From contig NZ_FOBV01000001.1 of the NCBI RefSeq assembly GCF_900109935.1, positions 434,001 through 498,000 of the forward strand: a stretch of 64,000 nt of DNA, written 5' to 3'. Under the pieces are notes generated by a model. That model was not told the origin of the DNA. It did no database searches and was given only the letters and a program-made list of their open reading frames with translations. Made by a program: the position numbers and the translations under genes. Position 1 is the first letter of the stretch. Each line of letters starts with the position of its first letter. Of this stretch, positions 6,119-15,447 are shown piece by piece. This stretch comes from Chryseobacterium taichungense (GTDB taxonomy: Bacteria; Bacteroidota; Bacteroidia; Flavobacteriales; Weeksellaceae).

Positions 6119-9100
6119 CTATTCTTTAATAAATTTCTTTTGTGCAGTTACCTGATTATCGTCGATATCAATTACGTATACCCCGTTGATAAGATTATGC
6201 ACATCAATTTTGTTGTTTAGTATAATTCCTGAAGATACCATCTGTCCGGCAGTATTATAAATTTTATAATTCGCCTTTTTACTGATGTTTTTCACGTTCA
6301 GTACAGTTCTTACTGGATTTGGATAAATAAGAATATCAGTCTGATTAACCGGATTCGGAACTATAGGTTTAGAAATTCTTACTGTATAATCTTCAACTTC
6401 ACCATCAGGGAAATTTGTACAGTTCACAGGAATTCCATCCTTTTGCATAGCCACTCTCATCACTACATATTTGAAGTCTGTCAGACTGACAAATGCATCA
6501 GCAGGTACAGAGAAAGTTCCGCTTACAGTCTGTTCGTTATTTGGTCCCGAAACAAAAACTCTTTCATTGATATCAAAATATCCGTTTCGGTTGAAATCAA
6601 TCCAAACAGCTACTCCTGCATTTGTATTACCCGATATTTTCTTTTCAATAGTAATTTTGTTATCAGAAGACCCTTGAATCATTTCTATAAACTTATCTGA
6701 AATTCCGGTATAATCCGTATAATTTGAAGCTAGAGATGCGTTGATCTTTTCAGGTTTCCCATTTGGCGTTACAGTTACTTTTGAAATATATTCAGAAGTA
6801 GAACCTGTGGAGGCCATCTGGCAATATACAACTGTTGGTGTCGTAAATAAGTATGGCAATGTATACGTACCTGTTGTACCGCTACAAACATTCGCAACCT
6901 GCATTTCATACTGTGTTAATTCTAATAAGCCTGACAAAGTTACTGTATTGGTATTAGAAGTAATGGTTGTCCAGCTAGGAATACCTACTTTTCTATATCT
7001 AAGTACATAAGTAGCACCTGGGAAAGGATCCCATGTTACCTCAGCAGTTGTCGTTGTAAGATTAGTAATAGTCAATCCCGGAGGAGCAATATTACAGGTC
7101 CTAAGAGTTGTAAATACTTTAGGGTTAGACCAAGGATTTAATGTACTCTCGTTATCACACATATTGGCAATCTGCACTTCATAAGTAGTATATACATCCA
7201 ATGATCCAAGAGGATATGTATTGGCAGGCGCTGCAGGTAGAGGAATATTAGGGCTCCATCCTCCGGCACCACTTCCTACGATTCTATATCTCATGAAATA
7301 ATGCGAACTCGCTGCTAATGGAGACCAGGTAATTAAAGCAGAGTTCGTAGTGATATTACTGATCATTACATTTGGCGGCGTAGGATCACATCTCGTAGTG
7401 AATGTATTATTGGAAGGTACTCCCTGACTGCCATTACAAACTGCAACTATCTGTACTTCATATAATGTTGCAGATAAAAGATTGTTTAATGTAGTTGTAT
7501 TTGTAGGCTGAGGGTAAGGAGCTGCAGCAACACTTACTGTTTGCCATGCTGCACCGGATCCCTGTGGTCTGTAGCTAACGATATAACTTGCCCCACCACT
7601 ATCCTGATTCCAAGTCAATACTACCGAGTTATGCGTTGGGGTACCCACTGTTACAACAGGAGTAGCTTTGCTACACACACGTAAATTAATATTGTCAATT
7701 GCCGCAGGTGGTTGTGTACCGCCACCGCCGTCATTTCTCCATTCGAAAACAAGACGCATTGTGCTACCTGCAAAACTTGAGACATCCAATGTTGGATTAA
7801 GGACGTTTTGCCATGTCGTCTGCTGTTGATAATTACCTCCAATCTGAATTCTTCCTGTTCCGGCAGTAATTTGTACTCCCGAAGTAGGCATAAACGTAGC
7901 AGGTACCAACCAAACTCTTAAATAATCCCAGTTATTTTCACCAGCTGATTTCCAGTCGAAAGAGAAGGTTGCTGTAGTTGTTGCTGCGGGAATAGCAATA
8001 TCCCTGTATGCATGCACTACACTTGTTGAGCTCGTATTATATGCGTTCGTTGTACCGTTGGTATTGGAAATATAAAGTGAATTGGCAGGATTTCCTGTTG
8101 CACTTCCGTAAGTCCATTTATTTACCTGTGTACCGTTGGTATATCCTAGGTCGCTTCCTGTAGTAAATTGCTGTACATAAGGGAGTGTAGCAGGAATCTG
8201 AGTGGTTGTAAAGCTAGGCCCAGCAACCCAGAAGCTTCTGTCTGATCCTGCACAAACTGAACGTACCCAGAAGTAATAAGTTGTGTTTGGTGTCAGAGGA
8301 GATAATGTTGTAGAAGTACCGGTAGCACTTGAAGTTGGTATACTTGAAGACGTTGGAGGAACGTTAGTCGTTGTCAGGTAGATCTGATATCCTCCAGCTG
8401 GTGCCGGTGAAGGTGCCGTCCAACTTACTGATGCTGTATTTGATCCTACACTTGTAACCTGAATATTTTGAGGAACCTTACACGTAGGAATACTTAAATT
8501 AATATTATCAATAGCAACAGGAGGCTGCGTACCACCAAATCCATCATTTCTCCATTCAAAAACAAGACGCATTACACCTCCTGCAAAAGAGCTTAGGTTA
8601 AGCCCTGGATTGAAATAATTTTGCCATGTAGTCTGTTGTCCAAAGTTACCTCCGATCTGGATTCTTCCCCCTCCGGTAGTAATCTGAGCTCCAACAGTCG
8701 GCATATAATTTACAGGTACCATCCATACTCTTAAATAGTCCCAGTTATTTTCTCCGTCTCCTTTCCAGTCAAACATTAATGTTGCATCGGTAGTTCCTGC
8801 AGGTACAATTATATCCCTAAATGCATGAACCACACTAGAAGAACTTGTGCTATAAGCATTGCTTGTACCGTTTGTGTTGGAAATATATAATGAATTGGCA
8901 GGATTCCCTGTTGCAGAACCATAGAACCATTTATTGGTCTGCGTTCCGTTAGAAAGCTGAAGGTCATTTCCTGTCGAAAAATTCTGAGTATAAGGTATCG
9001 TCGCAGGTATCTGAGTTGTAGAAAAGCTAGGTCCTGCTACCCAAACACTATTGTCGGTCCCACTACATACAGATCGCACCCACCAGAAATACGTAGTGGC

Positions 9101-9895
9101 AGTTGCCAAACCACCTGGACTTGCTGTTGTTCCTGCAACAGCTGTTCCTGAAGTTGAAGAAGTTGGTGGTGTATTTGTCGTACTAAGGTAATACTCATAT
9201 CCTACTCCCGGAGCAGGCGTAGGAGCCGTCCAGTTTAAAGTGGCTGTATTTGGTGCTACTGCAGACACGGTCATACCTGAAGGCATTATACATGTAGGAA
9301 TACTTATATTAATATTATCTATTGCAATTGGAGGCTGAGTTCCGAATGAAGTATCATTAGTCCATTCAAATACCAGTCTCATCGTTACTCCTGCATATGA
9401 ATTTATATTCAAACTGGAAGTACTATAAGTTTGCCATGCAGACTGCTCACCAAACTCACCTACCTGAAACCTTCCTGTTCCCGTAGTAATTTGATTACCT
9501 ACAGTAGGTGTATATGTAGCTGGAACTAACCATACCCTCAGGTAATCCCAGCCACCTTCTCCTTCACCTTTCCAGTCAAATGAAAAGTTAGCAATCGAAG
9601 ATCCTGCAGGTATTGTAAAATCTCTGTAGGCATGTACTATACTCGATGATCCGGTAGAGTAAGCATTACCAGTTCCATTGTTATTGGAGATGTAAATAGA
9701 ACTTCCCGTATTCCCCGTAGCAGAACCATAAAACCACTTATTGGTTACAGACCCGTTTACGAATGTGAAATCATTTGAGGTATTAAAGTTTTGTGAATAC
9801 GGTAATGGCGCAGGTGTTTGTCCGTAGGCATCTGGTATGGCGCCGAGATTTAACAAACACAGAAGAAGTACTAAAAAAGTAGAAATTTTCTTCAT
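6119..9895 (-). CDS. Large secreted repeat protein with FN3, GEVED and T9SS sorting domains
   Basis: A 1258-residue secreted protein with a signal peptide ending near AYGQ. Three near-identical modules of about 270 residues start near residues 33, 296 and 568. Each has a jelly-roll/MAM-like half (TNKWFYGSATGN, WDYLRVW, MRLVFEW, AIDNIN) followed by a fibronectin type III half. Further FN3 domains run from about 745 to 1015. A GEVED-type domain (VWIDFNRNGYFDINERVF, GEVEDYTV) follows, and then a type IX secretion sorting domain with ILIYPNPVRTVLNVKN. It is most likely exported through the type IX system and displayed or released; adhesion or glycan binding is an inference. Promoter box TAGATTTGC lies at 9921-9929. 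The modules also repeat at DNA level, at about 820-bp spacing. Confidence 0.88.
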   Translation of the reverse strand: MKKISTFLVLLLCLLNLGAIPDAYGQTPAPLPYSQNFNTSNDFTFVNGSVTNKWFYGSATGNTGSSIYISNNNGTGNAYSTGSSSIVHAYRDFTIPAGSSIANFSFDWKGEGEGGWDYLRVWLVPATYTPTVGNQITTGTGRFQVGEFGEQSAWQTYSTSSLNINSYAGVTMRLVFEWTNDTSFGTQPPIAIDNINISIPTCIMPSGMTVSAVAPNTATLNWTAPTPAPGVGYEYYLSTTNTPPTSSTSGTAVAGTTASPGGLATATTYFWWVRSVCSGTDNSVWVAGPSFSTTQIPATIPYTQNFSTGNDLQLSNGTQTNKWFYGSATGNPANSLYISNTNGTSNAYSTSSSSVVHAFRDIIVPAGTTDATLMFDWKGDGENNWDYLRVWMVPVNYMPTVGAQITTGGGRIQIGGNFGQQTTWQNYFNPGLNLSSFAGGVMRLVFEWRNDGFGGTQPPVAIDNINLSIPTCKVPQNIQVTSVGSNTASVSWTAPSPAPAGGYQIYLTTTNVPPTSSSIPTSSATGTSTTLSPLTPNTTYYFWVRSVCAGSDRSFWVAGPSFTTTQIPATLPYVQQFTTGSDLGYTNGTQVNKWTYGSATGNPANSLYISNTNGTTNAYNTSSTSVVHAYRDIAIPAATTTATFSFDWKSAGENNWDYLRVWLVPATFMPTSGVQITAGTGRIQIGGNYQQQTTWQNVLNPTLDVSSFAGSTMRLVFEWRNDGGGGTQPPAAIDNINLRVCSKATPVVTVGTPTHNSVVLTWNQDSGGASYIVSYRPQGSGAAWQTVSVAAAPYPQPTNTTTLNNLLSATLYEVQIVAVCNGSQGVPSNNTFTTRCDPTPPNVMISNITTNSALITWSPLAASSHYFMRYRIVGSGAGGWSPNIPLPAAPANTYPLGSLDVYTTYEVQIANMCDNESTLNPWSNPKVFTTLRTCNIAPPGLTITNLTTTTAEVTWDPFPGATYVLRYRKVGIPSWTTITSNTNTVTLSGLLELTQYEMQVANVCSGTTGTYTLPYLFTTPTVVYCQMASTGSTSEYISKVTVTPNGKPEKINASLASNYTDYTGISDKFIEMIQGSSDNKITIEKKISGNTNAGVAVWIDFNRNGYFDINERVFVSGPNNEQTVSGTFSVPADAFVSLTDFKYVVMRVAMQKDGIPVNCTNFPDGEVEDYTVRISKPIVPNPVNQTDILIYPNPVRTVLNVKNISKKANYKIYNTAGQMVSSGIILNNKIDVHNLINGVYVIDIDDNQVTAQKKFIKE

Positions 9896-9920
9896 AAGTT
9901 ATCATTTAATATTAATCATT

Positions 9921-9929
9921 GCAAATCTA
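9921..9929 (-). promoter_or_regulatory. Promoter box of the adhesin gene
   Basis: On the minus strand TAGATTTGC fits TAnnTTTG, 25 bp before the start codon at 9895. The predicted 5' leader is about 20 bases. Confidence 0.55.
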
Positions 9930-10082
9930 TTTGTTTTTTGCTAATAAATAGCATATAAGATGATGTTTTTTTATATATATACTGTTAAAAATTATCAGGA
10001 ATTTATAAAAAAGAATAAAATCTTATCTTAAAACGAACGGTTTATTTTATACTTTTATTATATAATGGCCAATAATTACAAA

Positions 10083-10178
10083 TAAAATAAGGTCTCCAAA
10101 AATGGAGACCCTAAAAAAACACAAATGATGAAAAAAAATTTTTATAGAATCAATTAATTAATTCTGAAGCAAAATTAA
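10083..10178 (-). ncRNA. Diverged member of the repeated RNA units, copy D
   Basis: On the minus strand: promoter box TAATTTTGC (10170-10178), predicted start near 10163, a linker TTTCATCATTTGTGTTTTTTTAG, then a hairpin GGTCTCCA/TGGAGACC (10092-10099 and 10104-10111) and a T-rich run. It has the same order and spacing as copies A-C, and the linker keeps TTCAT...GTTTTTTAG, but most other bases differ. The predicted transcript is about 80 bases. It may be a distant relative or merely a similar promoter-hairpin arrangement. The remainder of 9896-10316 is AT-rich with no gene. Confidence 0.4.
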
Positions 10179-10259
10179 TTATGAATTTTAATTGAATTTT
10201 ATGACCCGAATCACAATATATTATAATATATAGAATAACTTTACTAGATGACAAAAAAT

Positions 10260-10286
10260 AAACTCCTCAAGGGTTGTGAGGAGTTT
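10260..10286 (-). terminator. Terminator of the Ser/Thr-rich lipoprotein gene
   Basis: AAACTCCTCA/TGAGGAGTTT, with a T-rich run on the minus strand, about 30 bp past the stop at 10317. Confidence 0.65.
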
Positions 10287-10316
10287 AAAAGGGTATATGG
10301 GGTCTAAAAAAGTATC

Positions 10317-10595
10317 TTATCTTGCGGAATCAGTGCTGCTGCCCGAACCTTGTGCATTACGGTTAGATCCGCTTGTCGGTGTTGTAGCCTGACTGCCATT
10401 TCCGGATCCCTGATTCATCGCACTGTCTCGTACGCTGGCTGTTGTATCCATTGATGTTCCGGTACTTGTATTATCAGGAGAAATTGTTCCTGTAGTTGCA
10501 GAATCACTCATTGAGTTTTCATTCTGTGTTTCCTGCTTTTTGCAACTTACTGCAAATAGACTTGCTCCCAGCATTAATAGCATTACTTTTTTCAT
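10317..10595 (-). CDS. Ser/Thr-rich small lipoprotein
   Basis: A 92-residue protein starting at ATG 10595 with KKVMLLMLGASLFAVSC; the lipidated Cys would be residue 18. The mature part is low-complexity, rich in Ser, Thr, Gly, Asn and Asp (for example GTSMDTTASVRDSAMNQGSG), and so probably disordered on the periplasmic or outer face of a membrane. A longer frame with 11 extra residues exists upstream, but it would put a basic lead before a textbook lipoprotein signal, so the inner ATG was chosen. No function is recognised; such proteins are common in Chryseobacterium. Confidence 0.65.
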   Translation of the reverse strand: MKKVMLLMLGASLFAVSCKKQETQNENSMSDSATTGTISPDNTSTGTSMDTTASVRDSAMNQGSGNGSQATTPTSGSNRNAQGSGSSTDSAR

Positions 10596-10885
10596 ATAAT
10601 AATTTTTGATGTGTGATATATTTTTCAAAATTAGACACTATTAAATGATAATTATATGAGTAAGATCATAATATGATGAAATCTTTGCAATTCTATTAAA
10701 ATGATCGTATTCTTTTTAATAGATAATATTCTTAACCCTTTATTCATAGGATGTCTACAATGATAAACGCATATTATTATGATTATTTTTAAAATTTTAA
10801 CATTACTTAACTGAATTTTGGCTTCATAATTGAAAATACCATATTACAAAAGTTAAGTCTTTTGGACCCTATTAAAATTTGAATT

Positions 10886-11428
10886 ATGAAAAGTATAGTG
10901 TTGACAGGTTTATTATCAGTTTTTTTACTGACAGCCTGTAAAAAAGATGATCAGATCGCCGAAAAATCATTGGAACAACAGAAAATGGAATTCCAGATGA
11001 GACAACTTGAAATTGAAAAGCAGAAATTAGCTATTGAAAAAGAAAAAATGGCTTATGAAGCGCAGAAAAAGGCAGACAGCATCGCTGAAGTTCAACAGGC
11101 TAAAACTGCTGCAGCCAATTCAAAACCTCAGGTAATCAGAGAAACACATACAGTGTACAGAGACAGACCGAGCTCAAGTTCAAGTAACGGAACTTATGCA
11201 AACAATGGAAGCAGTGCCTCTCAGGGTACTACCCAGAAGAAAGGGATGAGTGAAGCTGCTAAAGGTACTATTATCGGTGCCGTAGGTGGAGCTGCGCTGG
11301 GAGCAATTGTTAATAAGAAAAGTCCGGGTGCGGGTGCCGCAATCGGTGGTGTAATTGGTGGTGCAACTGGGTACACACTTGGTAGAGCACAGGATAGAAA
11401 AAGCGGAAGAGTACAGCCACGTAATTAA
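10886..11428 (+). CDS. Lipoprotein with coiled coil and glycine-zipper domain
   Basis: A 180-residue lipoprotein. The signal SIVLTGLLSVFLLTAC has its lipidated Cys near residue 18. Residues about 28-75 form a charged coiled coil (EKQKLAIEKEKMAYEAQ), followed by a Ser/Asn-rich linker. The C-terminal glycine-zipper segment carries GTIIGAVGGAALGAIVNKK and GAGAAIGGVIGGATGYTLGR, as in YMGG-like proteins. The glycine-rich helices usually pack in or against a membrane. An envelope-stress or membrane-scaffold role is a guess. The gene ends with a strong terminator. Confidence 0.75.
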   Translation: MKSIVLTGLLSVFLLTACKKDDQIAEKSLEQQKMEFQMRQLEIEKQKLAIEKEKMAYEAQKKADSIAEVQQAKTAAANSKPQVIRETHTVYRDRPSSSSSNGTYANNGSSASQGTTQKKGMSEAAKGTIIGAVGGAALGAIVNKKSPGAGAAIGGVIGGATGYTLGRAQDRKSGRVQPRN

Positions 11429-11449
11429 TTATTTTTCACAATAATTTAG

Positions 11450-11481
11450 AAAGATTGCTTAATTTTAAGCAATCTTTTTTT
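11450..11481 (+). terminator. Terminator that abuts the next start codon
   Basis: AAAGATTGCTT/AAGCAATCTTT with six loop bases and a T-run. It ends one base before the ATG of the next gene at 11482. It both closes the glycine-zipper gene and covers the place where a ribosome site for the next gene would lie. Confidence 0.7.
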
Positions 11482-13125
11482 ATGTTTTTAATTCTCCTTT
11501 CCAGTATTTTTCTGATTCCGGTTCTGATAGGTTGCGGAAAAGTATTTGATTGTGTTTTACCCAATCCTTTCGATGGGGTTTATGCTAAAGCTTTACACGG
11601 AATTTTTGGCATTTGCATTATCTGGACTATTCTGGCATTTTTTACTCCTTTAAATTCACCTGTAGAGATTAGCACAATGTTGATAGGTTTATTCTTTTTC
11701 TTTAAAGGAATAACTTACAAAGAATTTAATATTTTTTCTAAAAAAGATTATATTTTAACAATAGTCATTTCAGTGATCATTTTATTTTGCGGATCTTTTT
11801 ATCCCTTCATTTTAGATCATTTCGGATATTACGTTCCAACCATAAAATGGCTGACTGAATTTGGAATAGTAAGAGGAATTTCAAACCTTGACCTTACTTT
11901 AGGACAAATATCTGTCTGGCATATATTTCAGGCTGGATTTTCAAATATTTCAGATCCTTTTCTGAGGATGAATTCAATATTACTCATCATCTATGCTTTG
12001 TATATTATTAAAGAAAAAAGCTGGATTCAGTTATGCTTCCTGCCTGTTTTGCTGTTATTTTGCCAGTCTCCAAGTCCTGATCTACCAGTCATTGTGTTTT
12101 CACTTATTATTTTAATGGAAATTTTAAAAGGAAACCAATCAACGGCTTCATTGTTTGCATTTTCTGTCTTTGTATTTGCCATCAAACCAACAATGATATG
12201 GCTGCCGATAGTAAGCTTCCTGTATTCTTTATTCATTATAAAATCATCATTAAAGATATTGATACCCGGCTTTTTGATCCTTATATTGTTTTTCGTTAAA
12301 AATATCTGGACATTCGGCTATCCTATTTTTCCAATTTCTATAGGCGATGTTTGTGTAAGCTGGAAACCCAATAAAGAAGTTTTACGGATTTCCTCCCAGT
12401 TTGCCATTCAGAAAACGTATGATATGCAGTACTCTTATCAGGAAATTTCCCGGTTTACTTTTGCAGACTATATTAAAAACTGGCTTTTTTTAGATGGGAT
12501 AAAATCCGTAATTAATATTTCTTTTATAATAAGTATTATTGCACTTATCATTTTTAGCTTTATTAAAAAGAATAAGATCATTAGCCTGATTTGTTTTTCT
12601 ATAATCATTAAAAGTATTTTGGTTATTTTATTCTCAGCTCAATACCGATTTTTTATTGATGTATTTTTTGTCATTTTCCTTCTGTTCTTTTTCAATTTCT
12701 TTAATAAAAAAAGATCAATTATAGTCTTCTCGATATTCAGTATAATAATCATCGGATTTCTTACTGTGCCCTCTATTCTTCAGACATATATTCCCAGCTT
12801 CAGGCTTGGAAATTTTATGGGGAGGATGAAAAAAGAACAGATTTACGTTCCTTCACAATATTCAAATCAGGAATTCAATAATTATAAAGTAGGAAATCTT
12901 TCATTTCACGTTTCTAAAAGATATCCATATAATTTTGATACTAAATTACCCGCTATTTCCGAAAGTTATATTTTTGATGATATAAAGGCCGGTATTTTCC
13001 CACAGCTGGCAGATAAAAAAAACATAAGAAAAGGTTTTACCTGGAAAACACTAGACGCAAAGGAAAGAGCACAAGCCGAAAAAGTAATTAATTCTATAAA
13101 AAATACCTATCAACAGAACAAATAG
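11482..13125 (+). CDS. Polytopic inner-membrane protein, glycosyltransferase-like
   Basis: A 547-residue membrane protein with about 11-13 hydrophobic helices. A loop with FILDHFGYYVPTIKWLTEFG and a later GQISVWHIFQ resemble the D-x-x-H/YY pattern of the large lipid-linked sugar transferase families (GT39/GT83-like), and a soluble C-terminal tail of about 110 residues follows. It also resembles the membrane proteins named after LIC_10190. The start is ATG 11482: an upstream TTG in frame lies inside the terminator hairpin of the preceding gene. It ends 41 bp before aroC. The substrate cannot be inferred. Confidence 0.6.
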   Translation: MFLILLSSIFLIPVLIGCGKVFDCVLPNPFDGVYAKALHGIFGICIIWTILAFFTPLNSPVEISTMLIGLFFFFKGITYKEFNIFSKKDYILTIVISVIILFCGSFYPFILDHFGYYVPTIKWLTEFGIVRGISNLDLTLGQISVWHIFQAGFSNISDPFLRMNSILLIIYALYIIKEKSWIQLCFLPVLLLFCQSPSPDLPVIVFSLIILMEILKGNQSTASLFAFSVFVFAIKPTMIWLPIVSFLYSLFIIKSSLKILIPGFLILILFFVKNIWTFGYPIFPISIGDVCVSWKPNKEVLRISSQFAIQKTYDMQYSYQEISRFTFADYIKNWLFLDGIKSVINISFIISIIALIIFSFIKKNKIISLICFSIIIKSILVILFSAQYRFFIDVFFVIFLLFFFNFFNKKRSIIVFSIFSIIIIGFLTVPSILQTYIPSFRLGNFMGRMKKEQIYVPSQYSNQEFNNYKVGNLSFHVSKRYPYNFDTKLPAISESYIFDDIKAGIFPQLADKKNIRKGFTWKTLDAKERAQAEKVINSIKNTYQQNK

Positions 13126-13154
13126 CCTTCATTCTATTTCTAAAGAAAAAGCTG

Positions 13155-13162
13155 TAAATTTG
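13155..13162 (+). promoter_or_regulatory. Promoter box hard against the aroC start
   Basis: TAAATTTG ends only 4 bp before the ATG at 13167. If transcription begins the usual 4-7 bases after this box, the messenger would have little or no leader. The same spacing and nearly the same bases occur at dusB (24494-24501). Confidence 0.5.
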
Positions 13163-13166
13163 TATC

Positions 13167-14237
13167 ATGTTAAATACTTTAGGTAATCTTCTCAGCCTTA
13201 CAACATTTGGAGAAAGTCATGGCCCGGCTTATGGGGGTATCATCAATAATTTTCCGGCAGGTTTAGCTGTTGATCTTGACAAAGTACAATATGAGCTTGA
13301 CCGTAGAAAACCGGGACAATCAGCCATCGTCACGCAAAGAAAAGAAAGTGACACCGTACAATTTCTTTCAGGTATTTTTGATGGAAAAACAACTGGAACT
13401 CCTATTGGTTTTATTATTGAAAATGAAAATCAGAAATCAAAGGATTATGATCATATTGCCAACTCATATCGCCCGAGCCATGCAGATTTCACCTATGACC
13501 AAAAGTACGGATTGAGAGATTATCGCGGCGGCGGAAAATCATCGGCACGTGAAACGATGAATTGGGTTGTTGCCGGAGCATTAGCAAAACAACTTTTAGC
13601 AGGAATTGAAATTAATGCTTACGTTTCTTCCGTAGGCGAAATTTTCTGTGAAAAACCTTATCAGGCTCTTGATTTTTCGAAAACGGAAAGCAATGAAGTG
13701 AGATGTCCGGATGCAGAAACTGCGGAGAAAATGATCGAAAGAATCAAAGAAATCAAAAAAGAAGGAAATACCATCGGTGGAACGATTACCTGTGTTATCA
13801 AAAATGTTCCGGTGGGAATCGGGGAACCTGTATTTTCAAAGCTTCAGGCAGAACTAGCCAAAGCAATGCTGAATATCAATGCCGCAAAAGGTTTTGAATA
13901 CGGAAGCGGATTCTGCGGCGCTAAAATGACAGGAAAAGAGCACAATGATCTTTTTAATGAAGATTTTACCACAAAATCCAATCTTTCAGGAGGAATCCAG
14001 GGTGGAATTTCAAACGGAATGGATATTTATTTCCGGATAGCCTTCAAACCTGTTGCCACAATTTTAAGACCTCAGGAAAGCGTAGACAAAGACGGAAATC
14101 CTGTCATTGTTGAGGGAAAAGGGCGCCATGATCCTTGTGTACTTCCACGAGCAGTTCCTGTGGTGGAAAGCCTGGCAGCCTTTGTACTGGCGGATCTGTT
14201 TCTGATCAACAAAACAAGAAATATCAATCATTTTTAA
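13167..14237 (+). CDS. aroC: Chorismate synthase
   Basis: A 356-residue cytoplasmic enzyme of the shikimate pathway that converts 5-enolpyruvylshikimate 3-phosphate to chorismate using reduced FMN. The family signatures are all present: [19 protein letters not shown] at the N-terminus, [20 protein letters not shown] with [31 protein letters not shown], and [16 protein letters not shown] near the end. The length is normal. It heads a compact cluster with two thioredoxin-fold genes (13- and 15-bp gaps), although those are not shikimate genes. Confidence 0.97.
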   Translation: MLNTLGNLLSLTTFGESHGPAYGGIINNFPAGLAVDLDKVQYELDRRKPGQSAIVTQRKESDTVQFLSGIFDGKTTGTPIGFIIENENQKSKDYDHIANSYRPSHADFTYDQKYGLRDYRGGGKSSARETMNWVVAGALAKQLLAGIEINAYVSSVGEIFCEKPYQALDFSKTESNEVRCPDAETAEKMIERIKEIKKEGNTIGGTITCVIKNVPVGIGEPVFSKLQAELAKAMLNINAAKGFEYGSGFCGAKMTGKEHNDLFNEDFTTKSNLSGGIQGGISNGMDIYFRIAFKPVATILRPQESVDKDGNPVIVEGKGRHDPCVLPRAVPVVESLAAFVLADLFLINKTRNINHF

Positions 14238-14250
14238 CATATAAATAGTA

Positions 14251-14814
14251 ATGAAAAATTACTGGGACCAAAGTATTTCTTTTGAGGAGTACATAAAGAT
14301 CGGAAAGCAAAGATTAGAAAATCCTGCCAATCAGCAGGATGTAGAATATAAAAAATATTACGAACTGGGGTTGCAGAGAATCGACCGCACATTAAAGAAA
14401 TATATTCCGGACGAAGACCAGCTGAAAGAACTGGACGCAAAAAACTTTGACGGAAAAATTCTCATTATCTCTGAAGTTTGGTGTGGTGATGCGAGTGCGA
14501 CCGTTCCGGCTTTGGTGAAATTTTTCGAAGGAAGAAACGAAGTTAGAATTTTCCTCAGAGACCGTGATAAAAGTTTAATTAATCAATTCCTGACCAACGG
14601 AACAGAATCGATTCCGAAAGTGATTATTCTTGACAATGATTTTAATGTTAAAAATTCATGGGGTCCGCGTCCTAAATTCGGTCATGATTTGTTGATGAAA
14701 TATAAAGCTGATCCTGTAGCCTATCCGAAAGATCTTTTTTATAATGATCTTCAGATCTATTATGCTAAAAACAGAGGGAAAGATGCCGTGCAGGAAATTT
14801 TGGAATTGCTATAG
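14251..14814 (+). CDS. Thioredoxin-fold protein with a single active-site Cys
   Basis: A 187-residue cytoplasmic protein. After a helical N-terminal part of about 70 residues, a thioredoxin core follows with ILIISEVWCGDASATVPALV and a cis-proline loop TESIPKVIILD. The usual CxxC motif reads CGDA, so only the first Cys is kept. This is the pattern of the Thioredoxin_9 group, for which a role in thiol binding or monothiol exchange is possible. The gene lies 13 bp after aroC and 15 bp before a TlpA-like gene, so it is probably part of an operon. Confidence 0.75.
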   Translation: MKNYWDQSISFEEYIKIGKQRLENPANQQDVEYKKYYELGLQRIDRTLKKYIPDEDQLKELDAKNFDGKILIISEVWCGDASATVPALVKFFEGRNEVRIFLRDRDKSLINQFLTNGTESIPKVIILDNDFNVKNSWGPRPKFGHDLLMKYKADPVAYPKDLFYNDLQIYYAKNRGKDAVQEILELL

Positions 14815-14829
14815 TTTAAATCATTTAAA

Positions 14830-15369
14830 ATGAAAAAAAATCTCATTTATCTCATATTAATCGTCATTATTGCAGTGATCGCTTTTGTTCCGGGAGTTAA
14901 AGAAAAAATTCAGGATACCTTCTTCCCTATTGCCACGATTGAAAATGCCGTTCATGTCAGTGATGAAGATTATGACATCGACCTTCAGGGAATCAATGTG
15001 CCGAGTACAAATCTTAAGGCATTTAAAGATAAGGCTGTATTCCTGAACTTCTGGGGGACCTGGTGCCCACCATGCAGAAAAGAATGGCCTTCGATACAGA
15101 AACTGTATGACACCCGAAAAGATCATGTAGATTTTGTTCTGATTGCCATGAATGATCAGGAAGACGCCGTAAGAAAATTTTTAAAGGAAAATAATTACAA
15201 TGTTCCTGTTTATATTGCACAAAGTCCGATTTCAGAGAAGATCCTTCCGAAAGCGTTCCCAACCACTTACCTACTTGATAAGGACGGAAGAATCATCATC
15301 AAAGAAGATGCATCCAGAGACTGGAATACAGAATCTGTACATCAGTTTATCGATAATATCATAAAATAA
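14830..15369 (+). CDS. TlpA-like membrane-anchored thioredoxin
   Basis: A 179-residue protein with an N-terminal hydrophobic segment (LIYLILIVIIAVIAFVPG) that anchors or exports it to the periplasm. A thioredoxin domain follows with FLNFWGTWCPPCRKEWPSI (CPPC) and a cis-proline at AFPTTYLLDKDG. The full CxxC makes it a probable thiol-disulfide reductase for envelope proteins, as in the TlpA/ResA group. It is the last gene of the aroC cluster; the preceding gene supplies a second thioredoxin fold with only one Cys. Confidence 0.85.
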   Translation: MKKNLIYLILIVIIAVIAFVPGVKEKIQDTFFPIATIENAVHVSDEDYDIDLQGINVPSTNLKAFKDKAVFLNFWGTWCPPCRKEWPSIQKLYDTRKDHVDFVLIAMNDQEDAVRKFLKENNYNVPVYIAQSPISEKILPKAFPTTYLLDKDGRIIIKEDASRDWNTESVHQFIDNIIK

Positions 15370-15447
15370 TTTAACTTTTAATAAGAGTTACTTGGTATAA
15401 ATTTTGTGAAATCTGTACCATTGCAGAATTATTAAATTAAGCACAAA

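Noticed and set aside
7651..7842. Short frames inside the adhesin gene
   Set aside because: They are frame shadows of a well-supported coding region with repeated modules.
11455..11481. TTG at 11455 as start of the membrane protein
   Set aside because: It lies inside the terminator stem of the preceding gene; ATG 11482 gives a normal membrane-protein start.
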